Numbered from the stretch's first letter, positions 17,531-26,273 are shown. The stretch is 64,000 nucleotides of DNA from Putridiphycobacter sp965230485 (GCA_965230485.1 CBDDLA010000001.1:1054001-1118000), one strand, 5' to 3'. Made by a program: numbers and translations. Notes: generated from the sequence alone by a model not told the origin.

Positions 17531-19156
17531 ATGTCAAACGCATTTTATACGCCACCAAAATACTCAACAGAACCAGTAAAAAGTTATCAAAAAGATAGCC
17601 CTGAACGTAAGGAATTGCTGGATACTTATAAAGAAATGTATAATTCAACTATTGATGTCCCTATTTATATAGGTTCTGAAATGATTGAAACATCTAATAA
17701 GATAAAAATGGCTCCACCTCATGATAGACATCATGTTTTGGGAGAGTTTAACATGGGAACAAAAGAGCATGTTACCAAAGCCATTGATACAGCATTGGCT
17801 GCTCGTTCAGAGTGGGCAAGTTTGGCCTGGGAACAAAGAGCTGCTATTTTCTTAAGAGCTGCTGATTTATTAGCGGGTCCTTTCAGAGCGAAAATGAATG
17901 CCGCTACAATGTTAGCACAATCAAAAAATGTAATGCAAGCTGAAATTGATTCCGCTTGTGAATTAATTGACTTTTTTAGATTTAATGTAGCCTACATGGC
18001 TGAAATTTATAAAGGACAACCAGAATCGAATGCTGGTATGTGGAACAGATTAGAGTACCGTCCGTTAGAAGGCTTTGTCTTCGCCATTACTCCTTTTAAT
18101 TTTACATCAATTTGTGCTAACCTATGCGCAGCACCTGCAATGATGGGTAATGTAGTCGTATGGAAACCTGCTGATTCGCAAGTATATTCAGCTAAAGTAA
18201 TTATGGAACTTTTTAAAGAAGCTGGTGTACCAGATGGGGTAATCAATATGGTAACTGTTGATGGTCCTGAAGCAGGAGATGTAGTATTTAAACATCCTGA
18301 CTTTGCTGGACTTCATTTTACAGGCTCTACAGGAGTTTTTCAGCATTTATGGAAAGAGATAGGCAATCATATTAATACTTATAAATCATATCCTCGTATT
18401 GTTGGTGAAACAGGAGGAAAAGACTTTATTATGGCTCACCATTCTGCAAATGCCATTGAAGTTGCTACTGCAATAACTCGTGGATCATTTGAGTTTCAGG
18501 GACAGAAATGTTCTGCCTCTTCCCGGGCATACATTCCAGCAAGTAAAGCCAACGATATTCTAGAGCATGTAAAATCGCAAGTGAGTCAGTTTAAAATGGG
18601 AACTCCAGAGGATACAAGTAATTTTATAAACGCAGTTATTGATGAAGCAGCATTTGATAGAATTGCTGGCTATATCGATTATATAAAGGCTGCAGATGAT
18701 GCCCAGATAATAATAGGAGGAAATTACGATAAATCTGTAGGTTACTTTGTTGAACCGACAGTTGTATTGACTGAAAACCCGAAATTCAGAACCATGTGTG
18801 AGGAAATTTTCGGTCCTGTAATTACAATTTACACATACGAGGATAGTGCCTATGAAGAAACCTTGCATTTATTAGATAGTACTTCGGAATACGCTTTAAC
18901 AGGTGCAGTTTTCGCTATCGATAGATATGCTATAGATACAGCAAGTAAAATACTCGAAAACGCTGCAGGTAATTTCTACATCAATGATAAACCTACGGGA
19001 GCCGTGGTTAGCCAGCAGCCTTTTGGTGGTGCAAGAAAGTCGGGAACTAATGACAAGGCAGGGTCTTATCTTAATCTATTAAGATGGGTTTCACCGAGAA
19101 CAATCAAGGAAACTTTCGTTCCAGCTACGGATTTTAAATATCCTTTTTTAGGATAA
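17531..19156 (+). CDS. pruA: L-glutamate gamma-semialdehyde (delta-1-pyrroline-5-carboxylate) dehydrogenase
   Basis: 541 aa, the length of monofunctional PruA of Bacteroidota and eukaryotes. It oxidises glutamate semialdehyde to glutamate with NAD+ in proline catabolism. Aldehyde-dehydrogenase landmarks are present: ITPFNFTSICANL near 195, the cofactor-binding FTGSTGVF near 268, the catalytic Glu in RIVGETGGKDF near 293, and the catalytic Cys in FEFQGQKCSASSRAY near 325. A TACTTTTG sequence at 17498-17505 fits the -7 box. A strong terminator follows at 19173. No proline dehydrogenase gene lies nearby in the window. Confidence 0.97.
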   Translation: MSNAFYTPPKYSTEPVKSYQKDSPERKELLDTYKEMYNSTIDVPIYIGSEMIETSNKIKMAPPHDRHHVLGEFNMGTKEHVTKAIDTALAARSEWASLAWEQRAAIFLRAADLLAGPFRAKMNAATMLAQSKNVMQAEIDSACELIDFFRFNVAYMAEIYKGQPESNAGMWNRLEYRPLEGFVFAITPFNFTSICANLCAAPAMMGNVVVWKPADSQVYSAKVIMELFKEAGVPDGVINMVTVDGPEAGDVVFKHPDFAGLHFTGSTGVFQHLWKEIGNHINTYKSYPRIVGETGGKDFIMAHHSANAIEVATAITRGSFEFQGQKCSASSRAYIPASKANDILEHVKSQVSQFKMGTPEDTSNFINAVIDEAAFDRIAGYIDYIKAADDAQIIIGGNYDKSVGYFVEPTVVLTENPKFRTMCEEIFGPVITIYTYEDSAYEETLHLLDSTSEYALTGAVFAIDRYAIDTASKILENAAGNFYINDKPTGAVVSQQPFGGARKSGTNDKAGSYLNLLRWVSPRTIKETFVPATDFKYPFLG

Positions 19157-19172
19157 CATACAACTTAAAAAG

Positions 19173-19205
19173 TCCCCGTAGTTTAATTTACTGCGGGGAT
19201 TTTTT
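19173..19205 (+). terminator. Rho-independent terminator after pruA
   Basis: TCCCCGTAG (19173-19181) pairs with CTGCGGGGA (19191-19199) with one G-U pair and a 9-nt AT-rich loop, followed by six T residues. It is GC-rich against the AT-rich background, and ends the pruA transcript. Confidence 0.9.
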
Positions 19206-19236
19206 ATACCTTTAATTTAAATTGAACTCATCAAAT

Positions 19237-20049
19237 ATGTCCAATAAATTCATTGATATTGATAAAATTATTGAGGACAAGAATCCTAGGTTAAAAAAAT
19301 GGCTCCCAGGCTTTTTAATTAGTTATCTAAAAAGAATTACCCATCAAAAAGAAATCAATAGGGTAATAGCAGATACTGAAGGGATGAATGGTTTCGAATT
19401 TTGTGATTTTGTATTAAATTATTTTAATATTTCGATTGAAACAAGTGGGCTCGAAAATATTCCCAAAACAGGTGGTGCAATATTCGCCGCAAATCATCCA
19501 TTAGGGGGCATGGATGCATTGGCAATAGTTAAGCAAATGGAGCCTATTAGAAAAGATTTTAAGTTTGTAGTTAATGATATTTTACTGCACCTCAGGCCTT
19601 TAAAAAACCTTTTTATAGGGGTAAACACTATTGGGACAAACTCTAAAGAAAGTATTACAGCACTTAATCATGAATTTGCCAAACCACAAGGTGTCTTCGT
19701 TTTTCCTGCTGGACTTGTAAGCAGACGAAAAAAAAAGCTTATTCGTGACCTAGAATGGAAAAAAACGTTCATCACACGATCTAAAAAATTTGAAAAGGAT
19801 GTGATACCAGTATTTTTAGATGGTAGGCTATCAAATTTTTTCTACAATTTAGCCAACTTTAGAGAAAAAATAGGGATAAAAACAAATATAGAAATGCTCT
19901 ATCTGGTTAATGAATTGTTCAAACAAAAGAACAGTACCTTTAAGCTTTATTTTGGAAAACCCATTTCTTATACTAAATTTAACAAAACAAAAAATGACCG
20001 AGAATGGGCCAATTTTGTTAAGCAAGAAGTTTATAGATTAAACACATGA
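19237..20049 (+). CDS. PlsC-type O-acyltransferase, probably aminolipid synthesis (OlsA/GlsA-like)
   Basis: 270 aa from the ATG at 19237; a TTG five codons earlier is possible but less likely. The acyltransferase motifs are NHPLGGMD (HX4D catalytic motif, near 84), the conserved VFPAGLVSRR near 153, and VIPVFLDG near 188. The gene overlaps the following N-acyltransferase by 4 bp. In Bacteroides the GlsB/GlsA pair makes glycine lipids and in Flavobacterium an analogous pair makes flavolipin: the N-acyltransferase acylates the amino acid and the PlsC-type enzyme adds the second, ester-linked chain. The same assignment is likely here by gene pairing, but the head group is not determined. Cytoplasmic face of the inner membrane. 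Confidence 0.85.
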   Translation: MSNKFIDIDKIIEDKNPRLKKWLPGFLISYLKRITHQKEINRVIADTEGMNGFEFCDFVLNYFNISIETSGLENIPKTGGAIFAANHPLGGMDALAIVKQMEPIRKDFKFVVNDILLHLRPLKNLFIGVNTIGTNSKESITALNHEFAKPQGVFVFPAGLVSRRKKKLIRDLEWKKTFITRSKKFEKDVIPVFLDGRLSNFFYNLANFREKIGIKTNIEMLYLVNELFKQKNSTFKLYFGKPISYTKFNKTKNDREWANFVKQEVYRLNT

Positions 20050-20966
20050 GCATAGATTTAGCATACATTCTGCCTCCTATTGATAAAAACCTGATTAAAG
20101 AAGAGTTAACGAGAGACAAATTCGTGAGAAACACGAATAAATTAGATAATGAAATTTATATTGTCAATCATCATAATTCTCCAAATGTCATGCAAGAGAT
20201 TGGACGTCTTAGAGAACTTACTTTTGCTTCTGCTGGAGGAGGCACAGGCAAGTCAGTAGATATTGATCAATATGATATCGCAGATATACCCTATGAACAA
20301 TTAATTGTGTATGCTCCAGAAGAGCAAGAGATTGTTGGTGGATACAGATACATGAACTGTTCAGAAATCATTAAATCGGGAGATGTCAAATTATCAACTT
20401 TACATTATTTCGAATTTTCAGAACAGTTTAAATCAGATTTTTTACCATTTACTGTTGAACTAGGACGCAGCTGGATTCAACCAAAATTCCAACCCTCTAA
20501 TTCAAGAAAAGGATTATTTTCTCTTGATAATTTATGGGATGGCTTAGGAGCTATTGTTGTTGAAAACCCAAGAGTAAGGTACTTCTTTGGAAAAGTAACC
20601 ATGTATAGCAACTACAATCCAGAGGCAAAGTCTCTTATTCTTAGCTTTATGCATCATTATTTTCCTGATAATGATCAATTAGTCGTTCCTATTCATCCAT
20701 TAGAAATAGATATTAAAAATCCACGTATCCTGAATCAAATCGACGGACTTGACTTTACAGAAGGTTATAAAATACTTCAAAAAGAAGTTAAAGCTAATGA
20801 TTCCAAAATCCCGCCTTTGATTAATAATTACATGGGCTTATCTAGTACAATGAAAACATTCGGAACGGCGATTAATAATGACTTTGGAGCGGTAGATGAA
20901 ACAGCTATTTTAGTAACTATTGACGATATTTATAACGAAAAAAAGGAACGTCACCTCGACTACTAA
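20046..20966 (+). CDS. GNAT-like N-acyltransferase (OlsB/GlsB-like), aminolipid synthesis
   Basis: 306 aa. It matches the Acetyltransf_5/hemolysin-type acyl-ACP:amino-acid N-acyltransferases: EIGRLRELTFASAGGGTGKS near 57, QLIVYAPEEQEIVGGYRY near 92, FTVELGRSWIQPKFQP near 136 and RYFFGKVTMYSNYNP near 180. The 4-bp overlap with the PlsC-type partner supports a two-enzyme pathway for N,O-diacylated amino-acid lipids (glycine lipid or flavolipin type). It is the last gene of this unit. Which amino acid is used cannot be read from the sequence. Confidence 0.85.
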   Translation: MSIDLAYILPPIDKNLIKEELTRDKFVRNTNKLDNEIYIVNHHNSPNVMQEIGRLRELTFASAGGGTGKSVDIDQYDIADIPYEQLIVYAPEEQEIVGGYRYMNCSEIIKSGDVKLSTLHYFEFSEQFKSDFLPFTVELGRSWIQPKFQPSNSRKGLFSLDNLWDGLGAIVVENPRVRYFFGKVTMYSNYNPEAKSLILSFMHHYFPDNDQLVVPIHPLEIDIKNPRILNQIDGLDFTEGYKILQKEVKANDSKIPPLINNYMGLSSTMKTFGTAINNDFGAVDETAILVTIDDIYNEKKERHLDY

Positions 20967-21049
20967 TTGTTTCAGTGGCATTAATTGATGACTAAACGGT
21001 AAACCAAATTCACTGAATTATAATTAAATTTGTGGAAATTAATTTAATA

Positions 21050-22132
21050 ATGCCAAATACCACATTTTATTCTCTTTTAGCCTGCTTTATATTTGCATTT
21101 GGTTTTTCATCTTGCAATGAAAAAATTGATATTAATGCTGATTATGATGTGACACCTGTTATTTTTGGCTTGCTTGATCACCATGATTCAATCCATTATG
21201 TGAAAATTACTAAAACGTTTTTAGGCGAGGGTAATAATTATGATTTTGCCAAAGTGCCTGATTCAAGTTATTTTACTAATGTAGAAGCTAAAGTGATTGA
21301 ATTATTAGATGGAGAAAAAACGGGTAGAGAATGGATGCTCAAAGATTCAACAATTAATACCAAGAAGGATGGCATATTTTATAATCCTGAGCAAAGGGTT
21401 TATGTCTTTTACGAAAAGAATTTACTAGAAGATCATGAGTATAAATTAGAAGCCATACTCAATGAAGGTCAATATATGGTTGATGCGACTACGGCTTTAA
21501 TTAATGGCTTTAAATATAACTCACCCATTACTAATCCTAATTATTTTTTCACCTTTGGCAATAAAAATGGTTCAAACATTAATTACCAAACCAGATTTGT
21601 GAACTACAGCGAGGGCTTCAATGGCTTAGGATATCAAACTCGCCTAATCATTAAAATTAAGGAGAAATTTATTGATGGTTCTGAAGAAATAAAAGAAATT
21701 GTTTGGTCAGCCGAAACCAATAATGGCAAAGATGTTAATGATGTAAAACCTGACAATCCGCAATCTAGTGAATCTATATCGTTTAGTGGTCAAGAATTTT
21801 TTAATGTAATTGCAGGAAATATTGATGAGAATCCGGATGTCGACTCACGTCAGTTTGTAAGTATTGATATAGTTACAGAAGTTGGGCATTCTGAATTAAT
21901 GAAATACATTGATGTATCTAAACCCAACTCTGGAATTGCGCAAAGTGTACAATTGTACACTAATATAAATGGTGGACTTGGACTTTTTTCAAGCAGACAT
22001 ATTGCCAGAAAAAATAATGTAGGTATATCGCCTTCAACTATTCAAGTCTTATGTCAGGTTGCGCCAACAAATACACTAAAGTTTTGTTCAACCGATCCTT
22101 CGCACATTGGAGAACTCTTTTATTGTTTTTAG
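21050..22132 (+). CDS. Bacteroidota-specific secreted lipoprotein
   Basis: 360 aa from the ATG at 21050; a GTG at 21032 is also in frame but would lengthen the signal. The signal peptide ends in the lipobox GFSSC (Cys 21). The mature protein is beta-rich with no motif I recognise beyond the conserved-looking opening DINADYDVTPVIFGLLD and SIHYVKITKTFLGEG. It resembles hypothetical lipoproteins common in Bacteroidota. A TAAATTTG -7-type box lies at 21025-21032. It is followed 14 bp later by the sugar transferase, so they may be co-transcribed. Function unknown. Confidence 0.75.
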   Translation: MPNTTFYSLLACFIFAFGFSSCNEKIDINADYDVTPVIFGLLDHHDSIHYVKITKTFLGEGNNYDFAKVPDSSYFTNVEAKVIELLDGEKTGREWMLKDSTINTKKDGIFYNPEQRVYVFYEKNLLEDHEYKLEAILNEGQYMVDATTALINGFKYNSPITNPNYFFTFGNKNGSNINYQTRFVNYSEGFNGLGYQTRLIIKIKEKFIDGSEEIKEIVWSAETNNGKDVNDVKPDNPQSSESISFSGQEFFNVIAGNIDENPDVDSRQFVSIDIVTEVGHSELMKYIDVSKPNSGIAQSVQLYTNINGGLGLFSSRHIARKNNVGISPSTIQVLCQVAPTNTLKFCSTDPSHIGELFYCF

Positions 22133-22146
22133 TTTTTTAGCGTCAA

Positions 22147-22686
22147 ATGAAGATTTTGCTCAATATTATTCTAGCTATCATTGCTATAATATTGACATCT
22201 CCTATTATCGTTCTAAGCTGCATATTAATTCTAATATTTGAAAGGAAAAGTCCCTTCTTTATTCAGGAAAGATTAGGAATCAATAAAATACCCTTTTCAC
22301 TCTACAAGATTAGAAGTATGAGTCAAAACAAAGTTACACCAATTGGCAAGGTAATTAGAAAAACAGGAATTGATGAACTACCGCAACTGTTAAATATTTT
22401 AAAAGGTGACATCTTATTTATAGGCCCAAGACCTTTAGCCTTAAATGACATTGAAAGGTTAAACTGGACCGGTCAGTATTATGATTATAGGTGGAAAGTT
22501 AAACCTGGGCTTACTGGTTTGGCGCAACTTTCTCCCCTTTGTCATAGAAAAATTTCAGCTTTTTGGGATAGGTATTACATCAATCATCAATCTTTATCCC
22601 TTGATCTTAAAATTGCATTGGCTTCATTTTTTATATTATTTTTAGGAAAAAAAGGCGTTAAACGCTTTTTGAAATTAAAAAAATGA
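22147..22686 (+). CDS. Bacterial sugar transferase (undecaprenyl-phosphate glycosyl-1-phosphate transferase type)
   Basis: 179 aa, one N-terminal membrane helix and the PF02397 catalytic domain: ERLGINKIPFSLYKIRSM near 39, KTGIDELPQLLNILKGD near 74, FIGPRPLA near 92 and VKPGLTGLAQL near 119. Such enzymes load the first sugar phosphate of a polysaccharide or glycan repeat on a lipid carrier. The length equals the minimal single-helix class (EpsL/PglC-like). The next gene overlaps it by 4 bp. The donor sugar is unknown. Confidence 0.9.
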   Translation: MKILLNIILAIIAIILTSPIIVLSCILILIFERKSPFFIQERLGINKIPFSLYKIRSMSQNKVTPIGKVIRKTGIDELPQLLNILKGDILFIGPRPLALNDIERLNWTGQYYDYRWKVKPGLTGLAQLSPLCHRKISAFWDRYYINHQSLSLDLKIALASFFILFLGKKGVKRFLKLKK

Positions 22687-23684
22687 GAGTTAGTGTAAAT
22701 GGGCTTGGTAATATTGGAACTACATTAGCTCTGATACTAAATAAATTCAAGACTGATTTAGGAATCTCAGAGGTTATTGGCTATAAAAATACGGCCATGC
22801 CCTGGCAACAAACTGATCTTGGTTTTCTGCAAGAAAATGGCATTGAAGTCATACACGCTTCTAATGTTACATTCAAAGATTACTTAAAAAGTATTGACTT
22901 CGTTTTTGACACGACTTCTAACGGTTTTGGGATGGCAAAGAAAGATGAATATCATTCATGTGATAATCTAATTGGTGCCATTGCACAAGGAAGCGAGAAT
23001 GGATTTGGTGTTCAATATATGAGCGGACTACCAATAGACTTATCAGCAGAAAAATTAGTGCAAATTGCATCTTGTAACACACATGGAGGTGCTGCATTAA
23101 TGGCATTGTTCAGCGACCATACCTTAAATAATATTGCTAGCGCCGACTTCGTTGTTGTTAGGCGATCGGAAGATCTTGGAAACCATGCCAGGTTGGTATC
23201 TGCAAATGTTGTGGCAAGACACCTCTCTCAAGAAACCGGAACCCATCATGCGATAGATATAAAATCTATGTATCAACAAATTGGATCAGAATGCCCAATC
23301 ACGTCCTCTGATATTACTACACCAAGTCAATTGATGCATGCTACTCGTTTTTCAATTCAAACTAAGCGTAAGATGAACTGGGATATCATCCAAAAAAAAA
23401 TTGATAGTACTCCCCTATTGTCCACAACCTCAAAGTTTGATTCAAATTTTATTTTTGAATTAGGCAGAAGATACGGTGATTTTGGTAGGATTTATAATCA
23501 TGCCATAATCGTAAAAAACAATTTGTTAAAAACAGATTATTCTGTAAAAGGATGGGCCTTTATCCCGCAAGAAGGCAATACTATTGTATCAAGCATTGAG
23601 GCTTTTTTAAAAATGACTCAAACTCAAAAAGCATCAGAAATAATTTCAAAAATTCAGCATTCATTGTGTAAAAAAGAATGGTAG
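22683..23684 (+). CDS. GAPDH-like NAD(P)-binding dehydrogenase (type II/archaeal-like)
   Basis: 333 aa. The N-terminal Rossmann motif VNGLGNIGTTLAL begins at residue 4, and the catalytic region ASCNTHGGAAL near 137 has the Cys and resembles the active site of glyceraldehyde-3-phosphate dehydrogenase-like (type II) enzymes, with HAT near 221 in a likely second-domain position. It differs clearly from the classical glycolytic GAPDH, so I do not give a gene symbol. Coupling by a 4-bp overlap to a sugar transferase suggests oxidation of an aldehyde- or phospho-sugar-like substrate for glycan biosynthesis. The substrate is unknown. Confidence 0.65.
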   Translation: MRVSVNGLGNIGTTLALILNKFKTDLGISEVIGYKNTAMPWQQTDLGFLQENGIEVIHASNVTFKDYLKSIDFVFDTTSNGFGMAKKDEYHSCDNLIGAIAQGSENGFGVQYMSGLPIDLSAEKLVQIASCNTHGGAALMALFSDHTLNNIASADFVVVRRSEDLGNHARLVSANVVARHLSQETGTHHAIDIKSMYQQIGSECPITSSDITTPSQLMHATRFSIQTKRKMNWDIIQKKIDSTPLLSTTSKFDSNFIFELGRRYGDFGRIYNHAIIVKNNLLKTDYSVKGWAFIPQEGNTIVSSIEAFLKMTQTQKASEIISKIQHSLCKKEW

Positions 23685-23720
23685 TATATATTAGATGTTT
23701 AAATTTGAAAAAAAATAAAA

Positions 23721-24023
23721 ATGGGATTACTATCTGGCTTATTCGGCAAATCAAAAAAACAAGATCAAATTATTGATATGCTTGCAAACGGTGGAATTAT
23801 TATTGACGTTCGAAACCCTAATGAATTTAAGTCAGGACATGTGAAGGGTTCAAAAAACATTCCTCTGCAGTCAATATCTTCAAAACTTGACGATATTAAA
23901 AAACTCAATAAGCCAATCGTCTTATGTTGTGCCTCTGGTATACGAAGTGCACAAGCTACTAGCATGTTAAAGAAAAGAGGTGTTAATGCCATTAATGGTG
24001 GAGGCTGGAGATCGTTACAATAA
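23721..24023 (+). CDS. Rhodanese-domain protein
   Basis: 100 aa, a single rhodanese domain with a short N-terminal extension (MGLLSGLFGKSKKQ). It contains DVRNPNEFKSGHVKGSKNIP near 29 and the catalytic loop CCASGIRS near 73, whose second Cys position is the persulfide-forming residue. It may carry sulfur in the cytoplasm. A TAAATTTG box (23700-23707) precedes the start. The 3' end overlaps the facing aroK gene by 9 bp. Confidence 0.92.
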   Translation: MGLLSGLFGKSKKQDQIIDMLANGGIIIDVRNPNEFKSGHVKGSKNIPLQSISSKLDDIKKLNKPIVLCCASGIRSAQATSMLKKRGVNAINGGGWRSLQ

Positions 24024-24557
24024 GGCCTTTTTTAAGGCAACAGAACTGACCATCTTAGCTAAAAGTTCCTTTTTGATTGAATTAAAATTACCGACCTCAA
24101 AAACAACATCAGCTTGAGCGTAAAATGACTTGCGTTCATTTAATAAATCATTTAAAAAAGACCTAAGTTTTGATTTATCATGCTTATACGGTTCAATGAT
24201 TGGTCTGGTATTTTTCGATTGGTACAATCGGTGAGCAATCATCTCAATGGACAGAACCAGGTACACACTAATGCCTTTTTCCTTAATTAAATCAAGATTA
24301 TTACCAAAACAAGGTGTGCCGCCACCTGTGCTAATCAGACAATTATCTTTGTCAAAATCATTAAGCCATTGATGCTCTATTGATCTAAAATAGGCCTCCC
24401 CTTTTTCGCTAAAAATTTCTGAAATGGTTTTTTTTTCTTGGCTTTCTAAGCAAGTATCCAAATCGATAAACGACAGACCCAATTCTTTTGCTAAATGCTT
24501 ACCTATAGTGGTTTTACCGCTGCCCATTAAACCTAATAAAAAAACATTCATCCTCAA
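24015..24557 (-). CDS. aroK: Shikimate kinase
   Basis: 180 aa. Walker A GLMGSGKTTIGKHLA at residue 9, the shikimate-binding DLDTC near 33 and FRSIEHQWL near 58, the STGGGTPC motif near 77, and the lid-region NTRPII near 116 are all present in order. It phosphorylates shikimate at the 3-OH with ATP in aromatic amino acid synthesis. Its 5' end faces the tRNA-Lys promoter region and its 3' end overlaps the rhodanese gene by 9 bp. A standard housekeeping gene marking the end of the core region. Confidence 0.96.
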   Translation of the reverse strand: MRMNVFLLGLMGSGKTTIGKHLAKELGLSFIDLDTCLESQEKKTISEIFSEKGEAYFRSIEHQWLNDFDKDNCLISTGGGTPCFGNNLDLIKEKGISVYLVLSIEMIAHRLYQSKNTRPIIEPYKHDKSKLRSFLNDLLNERKSFYAQADVVFEVGNFNSIKKELLAKMVSSVALKKALL

Positions 24558-24622
24558 ATATACAACTAATAGAGGGTTGAATTCAACCCATTAAATTAAT
24601 TTAAAATTAATCATAAATATAT

Positions 24623-24653
24623 TTTGGATATCGTAAATATGTGTATATATTTG
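24623..24653 (+). promoter_or_regulatory. Bacteroidota-type promoter for tRNA-Lys
   Basis: TTTG at 24623-24626 and TATATTTG at 24646-24653 are separated by 19 bp, the best match in the window to the Bacteroidota housekeeping consensus (TTTG, about 19 bp, TAnnTTTG). Transcription would start near 24660, ten bases before the mature tRNA. Confidence 0.85.
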
Positions 24654-24669
24654 CACCCGCAAACACGGA

Positions 24670-24742
24670 GATCTGTTAGCTCAGTTGGTAGAGCATCTCC
24701 CTTTTAAGGAGAGGGTCCAGGGTTCGAGCCCCTGACAGATCA
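24670..24742 (+). tRNA. tRNA-Lys (anticodon TTT)
   Basis: 73-nt cloverleaf. Acceptor stem GATCTGT (24670-24676) pairs with ACAGATC (24735-24741), discriminator A at 24742. The D-arm is GCTC-AGTTGGTA-GAGC, the anticodon arm is TCTCC-CTTTTAA-GGAGA with anticodon TTT, and the T-arm CAGGG-TTCGAGC-CCCTG. CCA is not encoded (CAA follows). The gene has its own promoter and terminator and so is transcribed alone. Confidence 0.98.
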
Positions 24743-24749
24743 CAAATAA

Positions 24750-24776
24750 AGCTTCATCTCAGGATGGAGCTTTTTT
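24750..24776 (+). terminator. Terminator of tRNA-Lys
   Basis: AGCTTCATC (24750-24758), loop TCAG, GATGGAGCT (24763-24771), then a run of T. One G-U pair. It lies eight bases after the tRNA. Confidence 0.9.
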
Positions 24777-24839
24777 ATGCAGTAAAATATAATTTCAATA
24801 ATTACAGGGCGAGAAGTTTACACTGAGAGAAGCCGAAGT

Positions 24840-24859
24840 GAGCCCCTGACAGATCACAA
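24840..24859 (+). repeat. 20-nt direct copy of the tRNA-Lys 3' end (tRNA remnant or attachment site)
   Basis: These 20 bases are identical to 24726-24745 (end of the T-arm, acceptor stem, discriminator and the following CAA). The sequence just upstream (GAGAGAAGCC) weakly resembles the tRNA anticodon/variable segment, and a terminator hairpin similar to the tRNA's own follows. It is either a truncated tandem tRNA-Lys copy or the mark left by an element integrated at the tRNA 3' end. Confidence 0.85.
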
Positions 24860-24871
24860 GACTTTAAATAA

Positions 24872-24901
24872 AGCATCAAACTAAGGTTTGGTGCTTTTTT
24901 T
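24872..24901 (+). terminator. Terminator hairpin behind the tRNA-Lys remnant
   Basis: AGCATCAAAC (24872-24881), loop TAAG, GTTTGGTGCT (24886-24895), followed by a T-run. A 10-bp stem with one wobble pair, built like the tRNA terminator 122 bp upstream. Confidence 0.88.
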
Positions 24902-25010
24902 ATTGCAGAACTTCATTAGGCAAATATATGGCCTTCAATCTCAAAACAACAAGGATAATGCAGAGCAATTTGTCAATTGTCCTTGTTTAATTTAGTGTTT
25001 AGCTTGGAGT

Positions 25011-26273
25011 TTATATAATTTCCAATAATTCTGCTTTTTTAGCATCATAATTTTCAATTATCATATCAAGATCATCAGCCCCAAAAAAGGTGTAAAATTC
25101 AGTGTATTCTTGAATAATTAATTTCCTATTTTTCCCGTTAGTTTTTATTTCTTTTAGCTTAGAATAAAAATTCCACATTGAAAACCTATCAAATTGACTT
25201 AAATTAATTGCTCTCAAATAATTCAATTTTGACTTTGGAATAGCTTTTTTATTATTTATAATATTCAGTACACTTCTAAAAAATCTTAGTATCTCAACAT
25301 ATCTGTAATCATCCTTAATTGACTTTTTATTAGCTAAACTAGTCAGTTCTAAATCTAGTTTTTCAAAATCTTGCTTGATTAATAAGGTCATTAGAATGTA
25401 CCTATGATGCCAATTCCGGGAATTACTCAGTTTATTGATAGCTCTATTAAAAAATAATGAACTGTTTTCATATTGCTCTTTGACATAAAGGTACCTTCCT
25501 ATTACTGCGTAAGCATATGCCTCTGTATCATCTTTAATATCTTTATTTAAGTTTTGAAATTGAGTAAAATCATATTTGTTGTCATTTTTTTTAATGTCTA
25601 ACTCAGATAAAAATAAGTCCACATTTTCATAAATATTTCTAAACCTATTACCTATAAAATTATGATAGTCTGGATTTTGTAAAACATATGGTAAGGTACT
25701 CAAGAGTTTTATTCTATTTATTATTGAATCATTATCTCGTTGATAAGGTATTAATCTTAATTTGAACATAATTATCAAATTGTTTTGTTTCCATGCTCCA
25801 ATTGACATCCTATGAATATCATTTGCAGGCATGAATCCTAACTTATGTAAATCTTCAACATACTTTAAACTTTCTTCCCACATATCTTCCGTGCTATTCT
25901 CTTCTGTTGTAACATCCAAAAGAACCGTTGATAAGGTGAATAAATTCTTTGAATAACTTATCTCTGATTTTACATCATCTAGTTCTTTAAGTACTTTCCC
26001 GTACTTTTCTTCAAGATCTTCTTGTTTTTTTAGATGAGTAGATTCTCGATAAATGTTAATTACTAAGATCCCTAGTGTTAAAGTAACTACGATTCCAAGT
26101 GCTGTCCACCAGTCTGGTTCAGGAATTTCCTCATATGATAACCACCCGAAATAATATGCAGTAATTAAAAATATTAATACTGAAACAAAGAATCCAAGAC
26201 AATAAATTAACACTACTAATAACCATCCTTTAAGTTTAGTACCTGAATCATCTTTTTCACTATATTCCTTCAT
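25011..26273 (-). CDS. Membrane-anchored protein with coiled coil and TPR-like repeats, unknown function
   Basis: 420 aa. Two hydrophobic helices (near 17-40 and 56-74) form an N-terminal anchor, followed by a charged coiled coil (~80-108; KKQEDLEEKYGKVLKELDDV) and a long helical region with TPR-like features (AYAYAVIGRYLYVKEQYENS near 253). I do not recognise a family. It is a lone gene between the tRNA-Lys remnant and the broken 26635 gene, transcribed opposite to the tRNA, in a stretch that looks accessory. The predicted topology is that of a membrane-bound scaffold or sensor. The gene is intact. Confidence 0.68.
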   Translation of the reverse strand: MKEYSEKDDSGTKLKGWLLVVLIYCLGFFVSVLIFLITAYYFGWLSYEEIPEPDWWTALGIVVTLTLGILVINIYRESTHLKKQEDLEEKYGKVLKELDDVKSEISYSKNLFTLSTVLLDVTTEENSTEDMWEESLKYVEDLHKLGFMPANDIHRMSIGAWKQNNLIIMFKLRLIPYQRDNDSIINRIKLLSTLPYVLQNPDYHNFIGNRFRNIYENVDLFLSELDIKKNDNKYDFTQFQNLNKDIKDDTEAYAYAVIGRYLYVKEQYENSSLFFNRAINKLSNSRNWHHRYILMTLLIKQDFEKLDLELTSLANKKSIKDDYRYVEILRFFRSVLNIINNKKAIPKSKLNYLRAINLSQFDRFSMWNFYSKLKEIKTNGKNRKLIIQEYTEFYTFFGADDLDMIIENYDAKKAELLEII

